A stretch of 64,000 nucleotides of DNA, taken from assembly GCA_020445415.1 (NCBI GenBank), contig JAGRGP010000101.1:1-64000 (forward strand), given 5' to 3'. The notes under the pieces are model-generated. The model ran no database searches. It saw only the letters and a program-made list of their open reading frames with translations, and was not told where the DNA came from. Position 1 is the stretch's first letter; each line of letters begins with the position of its first letter. Made by a program: the position numbers and the translations under genes. The DNA is from Gammaproteobacteria bacterium. GTDB lineage: Bacteria; Pseudomonadota; Gammaproteobacteria; Chromatiales; Chromatiaceae. Below are positions 17,835 through 26,576 of this stretch, piece by piece.

Positions 17835-18455
17835 ATGTCAACAAACGTGAGATATGTAATTGCTGAATTGAAGGGACTCTCTCGGCCCTCACGGCATCCA
17901 TCCCTGGAGCGCGCGAAGTGGGGCGTCGCCAGGGCCGGTTTCATAGCCCTCTCTGGGTTCTGTTTGACGACGGTAGTGGGTGGATTGGTGCTGGCTCCCG
18001 TGGTGACCTGGTGCATGTTTGATGATTGGCGGTTTTGGCGCCATCTGCGGCGGGGATTACGACTCTACCGGCATGGTTACAGAATCATGGGATTGATGAT
18101 CCGTGGCGAGGGCAGGTTTATGCTGAGCGTTCCCTTATTCAGTCCTCCCTATGATGTTCCCGTTCCTGGCTCGGTTGAGCTGCGAGCAGACTGGGAGCAT
18201 GGCCGTTCCTGCGGCTCTTGTGTACGCTGCTGCCAGCTTGGGAGCAGTGCGAGTTGTCCGGTTCTCGACACCGAGCATAACCGCTGTAACGGCTATCTTA
18301 GTTTTTATTGGCGATATTTCAATTGCGGACGTTTTCCGAGTCACCAGCATCAAATCGACTATTACGGTTGCCCGAAATGGAAGATGTCCCCTACTTCAAC
18401 GTCTGTGGGCTCGTTTCCGGTGGCGGTGCGGCCGGGTGGTCTTGACAGGTCCTGA
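17835..18455 (+). CDS. Cysteine-rich protein with membrane segment and YkgJ-like Fe/Zn-chelating cluster
   Basis: The 206-residue product has one strong hydrophobic segment (about 33-58, ARAGFIALSGFCLTTVVGG), a basic amphipathic stretch, and then a cysteine cluster. CGSCVRCC, CPVLD, RCNGYLSFYWRYFNCGRFP resembles the CxxCxxCC...CP.L...C..Y..R...C..FP pattern of the YkgJ metal-chelating family. A further Cys lies in YYGCPKW. The start at 17835 has only a weak ribosome site. Its role is unknown; a membrane-tethered metal-binding or redox protein is an inference. The last 25 residues are low-complexity. Confidence 0.65.
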   Translation: MSTNVRYVIAELKGLSRPSRHPSLERAKWGVARAGFIALSGFCLTTVVGGLVLAPVVTWCMFDDWRFWRHLRRGLRLYRHGYRIMGLMIRGEGRFMLSVPLFSPPYDVPVPGSVELRADWEHGRSCGSCVRCCQLGSSASCPVLDTEHNRCNGYLSFYWRYFNCGRFPSHQHQIDYYGCPKWKMSPTSTSVGSFPVAVRPGGLDRS

Positions 18456-18648
18456 ACGGGCTGGCAGACAGTTTGATAGCATCTTGGTCGAGCGTTGAAA
18501 GCGGACGAATGTATAGCCGAGTAGGGAAAGCGCGCTGGGACTCCGGGTTGGTCTCATGAGTAGTGGATCCTCATTTGTATACATGAATCCCTCATAAAGC
18601 CAGGTTATACTCGGCTACTCCCATCCATTTGCGTGGTACTCCCGGTCA

Positions 18649-20478
18649 ATGGTATTTCCAGAAATCCCTAATCTTCACGCCTTGCTGGTGTTGGTGCTTA
18701 CGGTGATCGCCTTGGCGCTCTTTTCCCGCGACCGCCTGCCCCTGGAGACCTCCAGCTTAATCATCCTGGTGGCGTTAACCTTGGGGTTGACATTGTTTCC
18801 CTACCAGACCGAACAGAAAACACTCAATCCCGTGGATCTGTTTTCCGGCTTTGGGCATCAAGCGCTGATCGCGGTATGTGCCTTGATGGTGGCGGGACAG
18901 GGTTTGGTGCGTACAGGGGCACTTGAACCTGTGGGCCGAATGCTTTCTCGCCGGTGGGGGCGCTGGCCCCAGTTATCCTTGCTGGCTACCCTACTATTGG
19001 CCGCATTGCTGAGTGCCTTCGTCAACAACACCCCGATCGTCGTGTTATTGCTCCCCATACTGGTAAGCGTGGCAATGCGAACCGGCCATTCGCCGGCCAG
19101 AGTACTGATGCCCATGGGGCTGGCTACGCTGCTGGGCGGCATGGGGACCACGATTGGAACCTCGACCAATCTATTGGTGGTATCGGTAGCGGCAGACATG
19201 GGACTGCGCGAGATCGGTATGTTTGATTTTTTGCTGCCGGCGGGTATTGCGGGGTCTTTGGGAATTGCCTACCTCTGGCTTATCGCTCCGCGCCTGCTGC
19301 CCCCCCGTGAAACCCCGATGAGCGATGTATCGCCACGGATATTTTCGGCGGAACTCAGTATTGGTGAGGAGAGTCCGCTGATTGGAGAGACGCTGGCGGT
19401 TGCGATTACACGTACGGACGGTAGGCTCAAGGTCGAACGCATCCGCCGCGGGACGGATACCTTTCTCGTTCCCATTCCTGACATCATGCTGAAGGCTGGC
19501 GACCGATTACTGGTAAACGATACCCCGGCGCGGCTCAAGGAGTTCGAGCAGATACTGGGTGTGGCCCTTTACTCAGGAGGGAAGCTGGTAGACGAGGAGC
19601 ACCCCTTGCAGGCAAAGGACCAGCAGATCGCCGAGGTGGTCGTGGTCAGGGGTTCTTCCGTTAGTGGCGTGTCACTGCGGCGGGTGCGCTTTATTCAACG
19701 CTACAACCTGGTGGTGCTGGCGCTCCACCGCCAGGGCCGTGCGGTTTGGTCCGGGGGCAGTGAGCTGGCTGATATTCTCTTGCAGGTAAGCGATGTGCTG
19801 CTGGTTCAGGGGTCCAAATCTCAGATCGCCGCCCTCAAGAAGGACAGCAATATGTTGGTGCTCGATGCCACCAGTGACCTGCCTTACACTGCCAAAGCCC
19901 CCCTGGCACTTGCAATCATGGCCTTGATTGTCTTACTGGCGGCCTTCGGGATACTACCGATCGCGGTCAGCGCGGTGTTTGGTGCCCTGTTGTTGATCGT
20001 TACTGGTTGCCTCACCTGGCGAGATGCCACCAGCGCCCTGAGCGCACAGGTTATCCTGATCGTTGTCGCCAGCTTGGCATTGGGTGCGGCGTTGCTGGAG
20101 ACGGGGGGGACGACCTATATCACCCAGATCTTTATCTACCTGACCCAAGGCGCCTCACCGGCAGTGGTTCTCAGCGGCTTGATGCTTTTAATGGCGGTAC
20201 TCACGAATATCGTATCCAACAATGCCGCAGCGGTCATTGGTACGCCGGTCGCGGTCAGCATCGCCCAGCAGCTTGGCCTGCCGCCGGAAGCCTTTGTGCT
20301 GGGTGTATTGTTTGGAGCTAACATGAGCTATGCCACCCCCATGGGCTATCAGACCAATCTATTGGTAATGAACGCGGGGGGGTACACCTTTTCCGATTTC
20401 GTGAGGATCGGTGTCCCCCTTTGTTTGTTGATGTGGCTTTCCCTGAGCCTGTTGTTACCGGTTCTCTATGGATTTTGA
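18649..20478 (+). CDS. SLC13/DASS-family anion permease with two RCK_C (TrkA-C) domains
   Basis: A 609-residue inner-membrane transporter. Hydrophobic helices run through residues 1-215 and 415-609, separated by a cytosolic insert (about 220-400) made of two RCK_C/TrkA-C-like domains (ELSIGEESPLIGETLAV... and VVVRGSSVSGVSLRRVRF). Paired signature helices NNTPIVVLLLPI near 125 and SNNAAAVIGTPVA near 524 are the substrate/sodium motifs of the SLC13/ArsB-like superfamily. YfbS-type proteins share this layout. Substrate (sulfate, dicarboxylate or other anion) cannot be decided. No strong ribosome site is seen before the ATG. A TATACT hexamer at 18606-18611 could be the -10, but no -35 of correct spacing is clear. 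Confidence 0.9.
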   Translation: MVFPEIPNLHALLVLVLTVIALALFSRDRLPLETSSLIILVALTLGLTLFPYQTEQKTLNPVDLFSGFGHQALIAVCALMVAGQGLVRTGALEPVGRMLSRRWGRWPQLSLLATLLLAALLSAFVNNTPIVVLLLPILVSVAMRTGHSPARVLMPMGLATLLGGMGTTIGTSTNLLVVSVAADMGLREIGMFDFLLPAGIAGSLGIAYLWLIAPRLLPPRETPMSDVSPRIFSAELSIGEESPLIGETLAVAITRTDGRLKVERIRRGTDTFLVPIPDIMLKAGDRLLVNDTPARLKEFEQILGVALYSGGKLVDEEHPLQAKDQQIAEVVVVRGSSVSGVSLRRVRFIQRYNLVVLALHRQGRAVWSGGSELADILLQVSDVLLVQGSKSQIAALKKDSNMLVLDATSDLPYTAKAPLALAIMALIVLLAAFGILPIAVSAVFGALLLIVTGCLTWRDATSALSAQVILIVVASLALGAALLETGGTTYITQIFIYLTQGASPAVVLSGLMLLMAVLTNIVSNNAAAVIGTPVAVSIAQQLGLPPEAFVLGVLFGANMSYATPMGYQTNLLVMNAGGYTFSDFVRIGVPLCLLMWLSLSLLLPVLYGF

Positions 20479-20598
20479 CTGAAGTCAGGTCCAGATGGGA
20501 GGTTGCTGCCCATGTCTGGAAAAATCAGTTGTGATTCCCTATGCTTCCGAATTGATTCACACCAATAAGAAACCCAAGAGGACGGACAGGAATAACCC

Positions 20599-21537
20599 AT
20601 GCCAACCATCTCCAAGTCCCCAGCACCCGTCGACGCCTCCCAGACCGCCAGTGAGGCGTTCGCGACTATCCTGAGGTACAACTTTGACTATTTGATACAA
20701 TGGGAAGATACCGCCCGCTCCGCAGATGAAATCGAAGGAGTACATCAGCTCAGAGTGACATTTCGGCGCATGCGCTCCGCGCTGGTTTTATTCCGCAGCG
20801 CGGTGCCAAAATCAGCGAGCGCTTATTGGAATGGTGAGATGCGCTGGCTTGCCAGCCAACTCGGATTAGCCAGAGATCTCGATGTGTTTCTCACAGAGAG
20901 TTTGAAGGAGATCGAGGGAAAATTGCCGCTCGGCGGATCGCAGAAATTGATTGCCTTGACCGACAGGCGCAGAAGAAAGGTCTATCGGGATGAGGTTTGC
21001 ACCATGCTCGACAGCGAGCGCTTCGCCCGATTCAAGACCGATTTTGTATCCTGGGTTGCCGGCAAGGAGTGGGAGAAGCGCGAGCTCAAGAAGAAGCAAC
21101 TGAAATACTTGGAGATGGAACTGCCAATGTTTGCAAGACTATTAATGGACAAGCAGGAACGTCGGGTATTGAATCATGGCAGTCATGTTGCCAAGGATTC
21201 CCCCGAGGAGATGCACAGGTTACGAATCGAGTGTAAGAAGCTGCGATATGCCGCTGAGTTCTTCAGCCCACTGTTTGATGACATGGACGAGTTTATCAAC
21301 CACATGAAGGGTCTTCAGGATCTGCTGGGAATTATGAATGATGTGGCAGTGCTCCGCCATCTATTGGAAACCTTGTTAGCCAATTCGAAGGATCAAAACG
21401 TACTCGAGTATGCCGGTGGCGTGGTGGGATGGAAATCCTGTCAATTTTATCAGCTGCTGGATAGCTTCGAGGGCTGCTGGGCGGAGTTTTCCGAAGCTCG
21501 GCATCCCTGGTGGAAACAGTCCTCGGGTACAACCTGA
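20599..21537 (+). CDS. CHAD-domain protein (polyphosphate-associated)
   Basis: The 312-residue protein is a single CHAD domain, the histidine- and arginine-rich helical fold that binds polyphosphate granules. The two half-repeats are visible as VHQLRVTFRRMRSALVLF near residue 49 and MHRLRIECKKLRYAAEFF near residue 204, the His/Arg/Lys positions expected to line the basic polyphosphate channel. There is no CYTH triphosphatase partner in the window. AGGA lies about 9 bases before the start. It follows the anion permease by 120 bases and may be separately transcribed. A link to phosphate storage would fit the Na/Pi cotransporter 20 kb away, but that is inference. Confidence 0.9.
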   Translation: MPTISKSPAPVDASQTASEAFATILRYNFDYLIQWEDTARSADEIEGVHQLRVTFRRMRSALVLFRSAVPKSASAYWNGEMRWLASQLGLARDLDVFLTESLKEIEGKLPLGGSQKLIALTDRRRRKVYRDEVCTMLDSERFARFKTDFVSWVAGKEWEKRELKKKQLKYLEMELPMFARLLMDKQERRVLNHGSHVAKDSPEEMHRLRIECKKLRYAAEFFSPLFDDMDEFINHMKGLQDLLGIMNDVAVLRHLLETLLANSKDQNVLEYAGGVVGWKSCQFYQLLDSFEGCWAEFSEARHPWWKQSSGTT

Positions 21538-21622
21538 CCGGCCTCTGGCAGGGAATTGGATATCCGGATGGAGGCATCTGCGGAAGGGTCTGCGTCTAGA
21601 CTGAGTAGGGTACTAACGGTGT

Positions 21623-22714
21623 TCACTTATCATCGACAAGCTCCATTTGCAGCTTTTCCTTGAGGTTCGCCATAATTTCGGAGGCGCGTTCTCCCAGGTG
21701 TTTTTCCTGCAGCCGGTACTTTTCCTCTCTTTTCAGCATGGCTGAAACGGGATTGAGCAGGTGGCTAACGATCCCACTCAGCTCCAGGCAGAGATCTACC
21801 TCCTGCTGATGGTGCAGCGCTTGTAGGAGCGCTTCGTGGGCATTTTCGTAGTCTTTAAGTTTTATGTACACACAAGATTCCCTGAGGTAGGCAGAAAATT
21901 CCTCCTTTTCCCGATGGTTGGTACCGTGGGCTGCGATGGCGAACAGTTCGTTGGCCTTGTGGTAATCACCGTTTGCAAAGGCTTGATCACCCGCCGCGAA
22001 AAGCAGTTTGTTGCATGTTTCAATGCAATCATTTATCCGGGTTCCGTATGTTGGTACCGGACGGGTATGATTGCGGTCTGCCGCCGTGCGGAACCACTCC
22101 CGCGCATCCTCGTATTGTTTCAACCTCAGCAATGAGCGGCCAATCAGATAGGCGCTCTGCACATATTGTTTGTTGCCTTTTTCGAAGTGCTGTTTGAGTA
22201 TGCCAAGTATTGCCTTATCATCGGCATCTTCTATCGCCGACAACAATTCATCGACCGCCGCACTGTACTTGGGACAGCTTCGGCGCAGCGCTTTCAGTGC
22301 ATCGAGAGCGGTCTGACGAATGTTTTCGTCTACCAAATTATCGATGACGACATCCGTTAATACCAATAGCGCTTCGGGGTTATGGGAACTGCCCAGCGCC
22401 TTGGCGGTTCGGGTGACATCGGATTTTTCCATGGTATTGAACAGGTATCCGATACAGAAGAACATCATGTTGTTGTTGTCGTCCTGTTTACGGCTCCAAA
22501 GTGTGAGGCCGACAACAACCGCCACCCCGATAATAATTACCCCCAAGGTGAACATCACCAAAAGTGCGGTCGTGGAGATTCCGTTATCCGCAGTGGGGGT
22601 GGGAACTCCTGATGTGGTTTGCGCTAGCAGGTTGGCGGTAAGGATAATTAGCCCCGCTGGCAATATCAGCCATCTTACCCAGAAGCATCTTGTCCAATGG
22701 CCACCCGCCTCCAT
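21623..22714 (-). CDS. Membrane-anchored TPR/HEAT-type helical repeat protein, unknown
   Basis: A 363-residue protein with GGAGGT 6 bases before its ATG. The N-terminus has a signal-like segment (about 12-31) and a second membrane helix (about 49-72). A helical-repeat region follows: about 95-150 looks HEAT-like (LVLTDVVIDNLVDENIRQTALDAL) and about 165-330 TPR-like (YLIGRSLLRLKQYEDAREWF; GDQAFANGDYHKANELFAIA; YIKLKDYENAHEALLQAL). The end is coiled coil. The layout suggests a scaffold held at the membrane with repeats facing the cytosol. I recognise no specific family. It is convergent with the CHAD gene. Confidence 0.75.
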   Translation of the reverse strand: MEAGGHWTRCFWVRWLILPAGLIILTANLLAQTTSGVPTPTADNGISTTALLVMFTLGVIIIGVAVVVGLTLWSRKQDDNNNMMFFCIGYLFNTMEKSDVTRTAKALGSSHNPEALLVLTDVVIDNLVDENIRQTALDALKALRRSCPKYSAAVDELLSAIEDADDKAILGILKQHFEKGNKQYVQSAYLIGRSLLRLKQYEDAREWFRTAADRNHTRPVPTYGTRINDCIETCNKLLFAAGDQAFANGDYHKANELFAIAAHGTNHREKEEFSAYLRESCVYIKLKDYENAHEALLQALHHQQEVDLCLELSGIVSHLLNPVSAMLKREEKYRLQEKHLGERASEIMANLKEKLQMELVDDK

Positions 22715-22978
22715 AGTTTACCTCCCGTGTTGGTTGAAGGATGCCGCGATAGGACCAAGTCGAGCGGCCGCTTTCTCGATGATTCCGCCGCAGCTGAGGT
22801 TAACGCAAAAAGGGGTTGTCTGCATGGCGCTTCGTGCTGCATGAAATGAGCAACGAACATCGTGCCGGTTACTAATTCAGTCATTGTTTATGCGAGCGAG
22901 ATCGGGTGACGCAATCGCCGCCGTGCCGGATTCGCGGTTTGCCGCGATACGTCCGGTGGGAATAGCACCCCTCTTCGG

Positions 22979-23320
22979 TTAACTTACCTGCCCCATGAAA
23001 AGTACTTTGTTCATCACATCGAGGTGGTAGATTAATATAGAAAAGTAAACAGCGAAACAGATGAAGATAGAGATTACCGCGGCGGGCCGTTTTTTAAACT
23101 GCCACAACAGCCATGTCCCTAATCCAACCAGCAGTAGTTTTACGGACATGAACAACACGGGGTGGGTATTAATCAAATAATCCATCAACGGGTTGGCTTC
23201 CCGCATTTTTCCGCTGTCTACCCAGAAGATCGTAAAGGCACCATCTATGGCATTGAAGATGATTAAAAGCGCCACGGTGGCTTGTAGCCAGTGATAAGGT
23301 AATTTGGTCACCTTATCCAT
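22979..23320 (-). CDS. DUF5658-type small membrane protein
   Basis: I use the ATG at 23320 because GGAGG lies 9 bases upstream; the 113-residue product has four membrane helices. The first contains FNAIDGAFTIFWVDSGKMREANPLM, the N..D...T..W...G...EANP.M signature I associate with DUF5658. The function of this family is not known. The gene stands alone between the helical-repeat gene and yceI, all on the minus strand but separated by 250-330 bases on each side. Confidence 0.75.
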   Translation of the reverse strand: MDKVTKLPYHWLQATVALLIIFNAIDGAFTIFWVDSGKMREANPLMDYLINTHPVLFMSVKLLLVGLGTWLLWQFKKRPAAVISIFICFAVYFSILIYHLDVMNKVLFMGQVS

Positions 23321-23618
23321 CGATATGTGCCTCCCACGAAGCCAGGCCATTCTTGGACGTCACCGGTGATAGAACGGTTTGCCTAGAGACCTTGGTATTT
23401 AACAACGCCATGGCAGACGCAATATGCGGTCAAGGTTCCCGGACGGGCGCCACCTGGCGTTATCAACTAAGCATTTTTCAGGCCACTCCAAGAAAACCAC
23501 TGGCAAACAATGGATTGGATTTGTGCGTGGGTCACAGATGAGGGAGTGGTGTAAAGTTTATGGACGGGATTATGATTCTGATTGAATCCGGATGGGGCAA
23601 TATCGGCTAGGGGAAGCC
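23321..23618. other. Gene-free stretch upstream of DUF5658 gene
   Basis: No gene is seen. It lies between the hairpin behind the YceI gene and the DUF5658 start, and should hold the DUF5658 promoter, though no clear -35/-10 pair stands out. Confidence 0.4.
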
Positions 23619-23640
23619 ACCGCGCCCCTTGGGGCGCGGT
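23619..23640 (-). terminator. Perfect 10-bp GC hairpin behind the YceI gene
   Basis: ACCGCGCCCC (23619-23628), TT, GGGGCGCGGT (23631-23640) form a perfect stem 8 bases after the YceI stop on the minus strand. No T tract follows, so it is a likely mRNA 3' end structure and only possibly a terminator. Confidence 0.5.
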
Positions 23641-23647
23641 AACCCCG

Positions 23648-24226
23648 TTACTGGCGGACGCCTTCCACGGTAAGGATGATTTCCGCCGATGTCGAGGTGG
23701 GTCCCAGATTAAAGCCGATATCGTAGTCTTTCAACGCCACCTGGGTAGTGCCTTCAAACCCCCTGCGGAATCCGCCCCAAGGATCGTCTCCCGCGCCAAT
23801 GTGACGTACCTCAATGACGATCGGCCGGGTAACGCCGTGCAGTGTGAAGTCTCCTTTCAGCAGTGCTTTTCCGTCTCCTTGGTCTTCGTAGCCGGTGCTG
23901 ACAAAAGTCGCCTTAGGGTACTTTGAGACATCGAGGAAATCATCCGAACGCAGATGTTTATCACGTTCCGCATGATTGCTGTCGATACTGGCGGTATCGA
24001 TTTCAACAGCAACCTTGGATGCGGCGGGCTGCTCCTCGTTATACTCAAATTCTCCGCTGAAGCGGTTGAATCTGCCGTAAATCCAACTGTATCCAAGATG
24101 GGAAATTTTGAATTGGATGGAGGCATGAGCCCCCTTGGTATCAATGACATATTTGTCGGCATAGGCGGCGGTACCCGCGGTAAGAGCCAGTACGGTAACA
24201 GCCGTGATCAGTGTCTGTTTAAACAT
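23648..24226 (-). CDS. YceI-family periplasmic lipid-binding protein
   Basis: A 192-residue protein with a clear Sec signal (residues 1-23, cleavage after AAYA) and a YceI beta-barrel. Landmarks are HASIQFKISHLGYSWIYGRFN (24-55), VEIDTASIDSNHAERDKHLRSDDFLD, GDFTLHGVTRPI and the C-terminal DYDIGFNLGPTSTSAEI. YceI proteins bind polyisoprenoids in the periplasm. It is the second gene of a pair with cytochrome b561 (gap 33 bases), an arrangement widespread in proteobacteria (yceJ-yceI) and suggestive of quinone or isoprenoid handling. GGAG precedes its ATG. A hairpin sits right after the stop. Confidence 0.95.
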   Translation of the reverse strand: MFKQTLITAVTVLALTAGTAAYADKYVIDTKGAHASIQFKISHLGYSWIYGRFNRFSGEFEYNEEQPAASKVAVEIDTASIDSNHAERDKHLRSDDFLDVSKYPKATFVSTGYEDQGDGKALLKGDFTLHGVTRPIVIEVRHIGAGDDPWGGFRRGFEGTTQVALKDYDIGFNLGPTSTSAEIILTVEGVRQ

Positions 24227-24259
24227 GCATCTCTCCTCGAGAATTAGTGGTTGAAGGTG

Positions 24260-24838
24260 TTAACGACGGTGAATCATTCGCAGCAGGGTTTCGTCCCGGT
24301 CGACGAAGTGATGTTTCAAGGCACCCGCTATGTGCAGTGCTACTGTGGCGATCAAGGTGCAGGCCAGGTAGTAATGGACCGCTCCGGCAATGTCCTCCTG
24401 GTGTTCGATGCCCAGGGGAAGGGCCGGTATTCCAAACCAGCCGAATACCTCCAGGTCCCGGCCATCCGCGGTAGATATGAGGTAGCCGCTGAGCATCACG
24501 ATTAACAGCAACAGGTACAGTAGGAGATGGACCACCTGGGCAAGATGCCGCTCCCAAGGCGCGTGACTGGCTATTGGCGGCGGACTTTGGTGGGCCAAGC
24601 GCCAAAGTAATCGGCCCGCCAGTAGCGCAAACAATACCACGCCAAACCCCTTATGGATCTGGGGGCCTTGTTTGTACCACGGATCATAGTAGTCAAGACT
24701 CGTCATCCACAGACCCAGGGCGAATAACCCAAGCACCAGCACAGCCGACAGCCAGTGGATGACAATTCCCGTGATTCCCCAGCTTTGCTGGTGAGATCTT
24801 GTTATCGACTGGTGTCGCCTTACCCGATGATTTGACAA
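24260..24838 (-). CDS. Cytochrome b561-family protein (YceJ-like)
   Basis: A 192-residue di-haem membrane cytochrome with four membrane helices (about 22-42, 60-80, 97-120, 150-172). Candidate haem ligands are His28 (IVIHWLSA), His62 (QIHKGFGVV) and two later histidines in VHYYLACTLIATVALH. The start codon is TTG at 24838 with a GGGGG tract upstream. It precedes the YceI gene closely and they should be cotranscribed. A LysR regulator lies 108 bases upstream in the same direction. The likely role is quinol-linked electron transfer at the inner membrane. Confidence 0.93.
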   Translation of the reverse strand: MSNHRVRRHQSITRSHQQSWGITGIVIHWLSAVLVLGLFALGLWMTSLDYYDPWYKQGPQIHKGFGVVLFALLAGRLLWRLAHQSPPPIASHAPWERHLAQVVHLLLYLLLLIVMLSGYLISTADGRDLEVFGWFGIPALPLGIEHQEDIAGAVHYYLACTLIATVALHIAGALKHHFVDRDETLLRMIHRR

Positions 24839-24927
24839 ACAGCACCCCCTTATCCTTGATTCGAAATGGTCAGAGAGATTCTATGTGGGTCCCGTAATTA
24901 GGACTAGGTCGGTTAGCAGAGATGCAC

Positions 24928-24945
24928 TGTTCATAAAATGGAACA
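24928..24945. promoter_or_regulatory. Possible LysR-type operator (inverted repeat)
   Basis: TGTTC (24928-24932) and GAACA (24941-24945) are inverted arms separated by 8 AT-rich bases, between the LysR stop and the cytochrome b561 start. The short arms and the AT core resemble LysR operators of T-N11-A type, but the arms are short enough to arise by chance. Confidence 0.35.
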
Positions 24946-24946
24946 A

Positions 24947-25837
24947 TTAGTCGGTGAGTTCCAAATGCAGGCTCAGGAAGTCGATGAAACTTCGGACTTT
25001 GGGGGTGAGGTGCCTGGGGGATGGATAGACGGCGTAGATTCCGTCTTCCGGGAGATGCCAGTGCTCCAGAAGTCTCAACAGGCTGCCGTTGGCGATATCC
25101 CGGTTGACGTGACTCTCTGGCAGCAGGGTAATGCCGTAACCCGATTTCACCATATCCCTTAGTACTTGGAGGCTGTTAGCGCAATGTTTTGGCTCCAGTT
25201 GCACCGAAATCTTGCCCATGGCACCGAGAAATGTGAAGGATTGGCGCCTGCGGCTGGTGCCGTAGAGTACCATCTGGTGGTTACCGAGTTCTCGGGGCGA
25301 TCGGGGGGTACCCTGCTTGGCAAGATAGCTGGGGCTTGAGCAAACCAACATCTGGGTGTTTCCCAATTGCCGCGCAACCAGCCGGGAATCGGGGAGGGTA
25401 CCCGCCCGTATCGCCAGGTCGTACCCCTCCTCAACGAGGTCGACCAGTCGATTGGACATGTCAAGTTCGATGGAAACCTCCGGATAGCTCTCGGAGTACT
25501 TGGCGATTAGTTTGCCAATCCTGGCGAAGCCGGTCTCGACGGGGGCGGTTACCCGGAGTACGCCCCGGGGCTTTTCCTGACCCAGGCTTACCCAACGTTC
25601 CGCCTCTTCCACCTCGGTTCTAACCCGCTTGCAACGATCGTAAAAGACGGCACCAAGTTCGGTCAGCTTGAGTGATCGGGTGGTGCGTTGCAACAGCCTT
25701 ACTCCCAGCCCCTCCTCGAGTTGTTTCAACCGGCGACTGATGGTCGACTTGGGTTGACCAATCTCGCGCCCGGCGGCGGAAATGGATCCACAATCCACTA
25801 CCCGGGTAAATAGGATCATGTCGTTCAGATCTACCAC
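24947..25837 (-). CDS. LysR-family transcriptional regulator
   Basis: A 296-residue LysR regulator. The N-terminal winged helix (MVDLNDMILFTRVVDCGSIS; helix-turn-helix QPKSTISRRLKQLEEGLG at about 28-45) precedes an effector-binding domain (about 88-292) typical of the CrgA/AaeR-like group. The start codon is GTG at 25837 with GAGGAGG upstream. Most LysR proteins are divergent from their target; here the cytochrome b561-YceI pair lies downstream in the same direction across 108 bases. Control of that pair is plausible but unproven. Confidence 0.93.
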   Translation of the reverse strand: MVDLNDMILFTRVVDCGSISAAGREIGQPKSTISRRLKQLEEGLGVRLLQRTTRSLKLTELGAVFYDRCKRVRTEVEEAERWVSLGQEKPRGVLRVTAPVETGFARIGKLIAKYSESYPEVSIELDMSNRLVDLVEEGYDLAIRAGTLPDSRLVARQLGNTQMLVCSSPSYLAKQGTPRSPRELGNHQMVLYGTSRRRQSFTFLGAMGKISVQLEPKHCANSLQVLRDMVKSGYGITLLPESHVNRDIANGSLLRLLEHWHLPEDGIYAVYPSPRHLTPKVRSFIDFLSLHLELTD

Positions 25838-26050
25838 CTCGCCCCCCTCCTCTCTGCTCAGATGGTGCGCCGGCCGGCGGCTAACGTTGGTAATCGATTG
25901 CCATACCGGTCACCTATCCTGTTCGTGTTTAACCGTCTGAGTCAATGGCGGAATCTCCGGTCATACTGCGTTTTTCCGGGACGCTGTGCGAGAATGGACC
26001 CAGGTCGCCGTTCCGCGAGCGATCTCGCTGGGTTAGTGGGACAATTGCCA

Positions 26051-26569
26051 ATGGAAAATTCGGAGATTGGTAGTATCAAGATCGTGTCGGGCGGTCAAAC
26101 TGGGGTGGACCGCGGGGCATTGGATGCTGCCTTGGCCGCCGGAGTGGCTTGTGGGGGCTGGTGTCCCGAGGGCAGACTCGCCGAGGATGGCAGGATTCCA
26201 GCGCGTTATCCCGTAATCGAATTGATAGGCGGACACTACCAGCAGCGGACGATGAAGAACCTCGAAGACAGTGACGGGACTCTGATCATCTACTTCGAGT
26301 CACTAAGCGGTGGCACCGAACAGACGCTGGCCGGATGCATTGAGCGCAAGCGGCCTTATCTACTGCTGGATGGTTCCGAGATCGGTGTGGATCGTGCGGT
26401 GGCGCGTGTACGCCGATTCCTGGATGACTATCATGTGCGGGTGCTGAATGTGGCCGGGCCCAGGGCGAGCGGTGAGCCCCGGGCTTATGGATACGCATTT
26501 TCCATCGTGAGCGCAGTCGTGTTGCCGTCTCCACAAAAACGGACTCCCGCCCCGGGTTCGGGTGGCTAG
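26051..26569 (+). CDS. Putative molybdenum-carrier/LOG-like Rossmann protein
   Basis: I place the start at 26051 (MENSEIGSIKIVSGGQTGVDRGALD), where homology-like sequence begins; upstream codons are arginine-rich and unlike the family. The 172-residue product carries the SGGQTGVDRGALDAAL nucleotide-loop motif and GGWCPEGRLAEDGRIP. Later segments are GTLIIYFESLSGGTEQT and LNVAGPRASGEP. These are features of the putative molybdenum carrier family (PF12694), related to the SLOG/LOG superfamily. The ligand is uncertain. No molybdenum cofactor genes are nearby. It overlaps or abuts the Nudix gene downstream. Confidence 0.85.
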   Translation: MENSEIGSIKIVSGGQTGVDRGALDAALAAGVACGGWCPEGRLAEDGRIPARYPVIELIGGHYQQRTMKNLEDSDGTLIIYFESLSGGTEQTLAGCIERKRPYLLLDGSEIGVDRAVARVRRFLDDYHVRVLNVAGPRASGEPRAYGYAFSIVSAVVLPSPQKRTPAPGSGG

Positions 26570-26576
26570 TCTGCCA

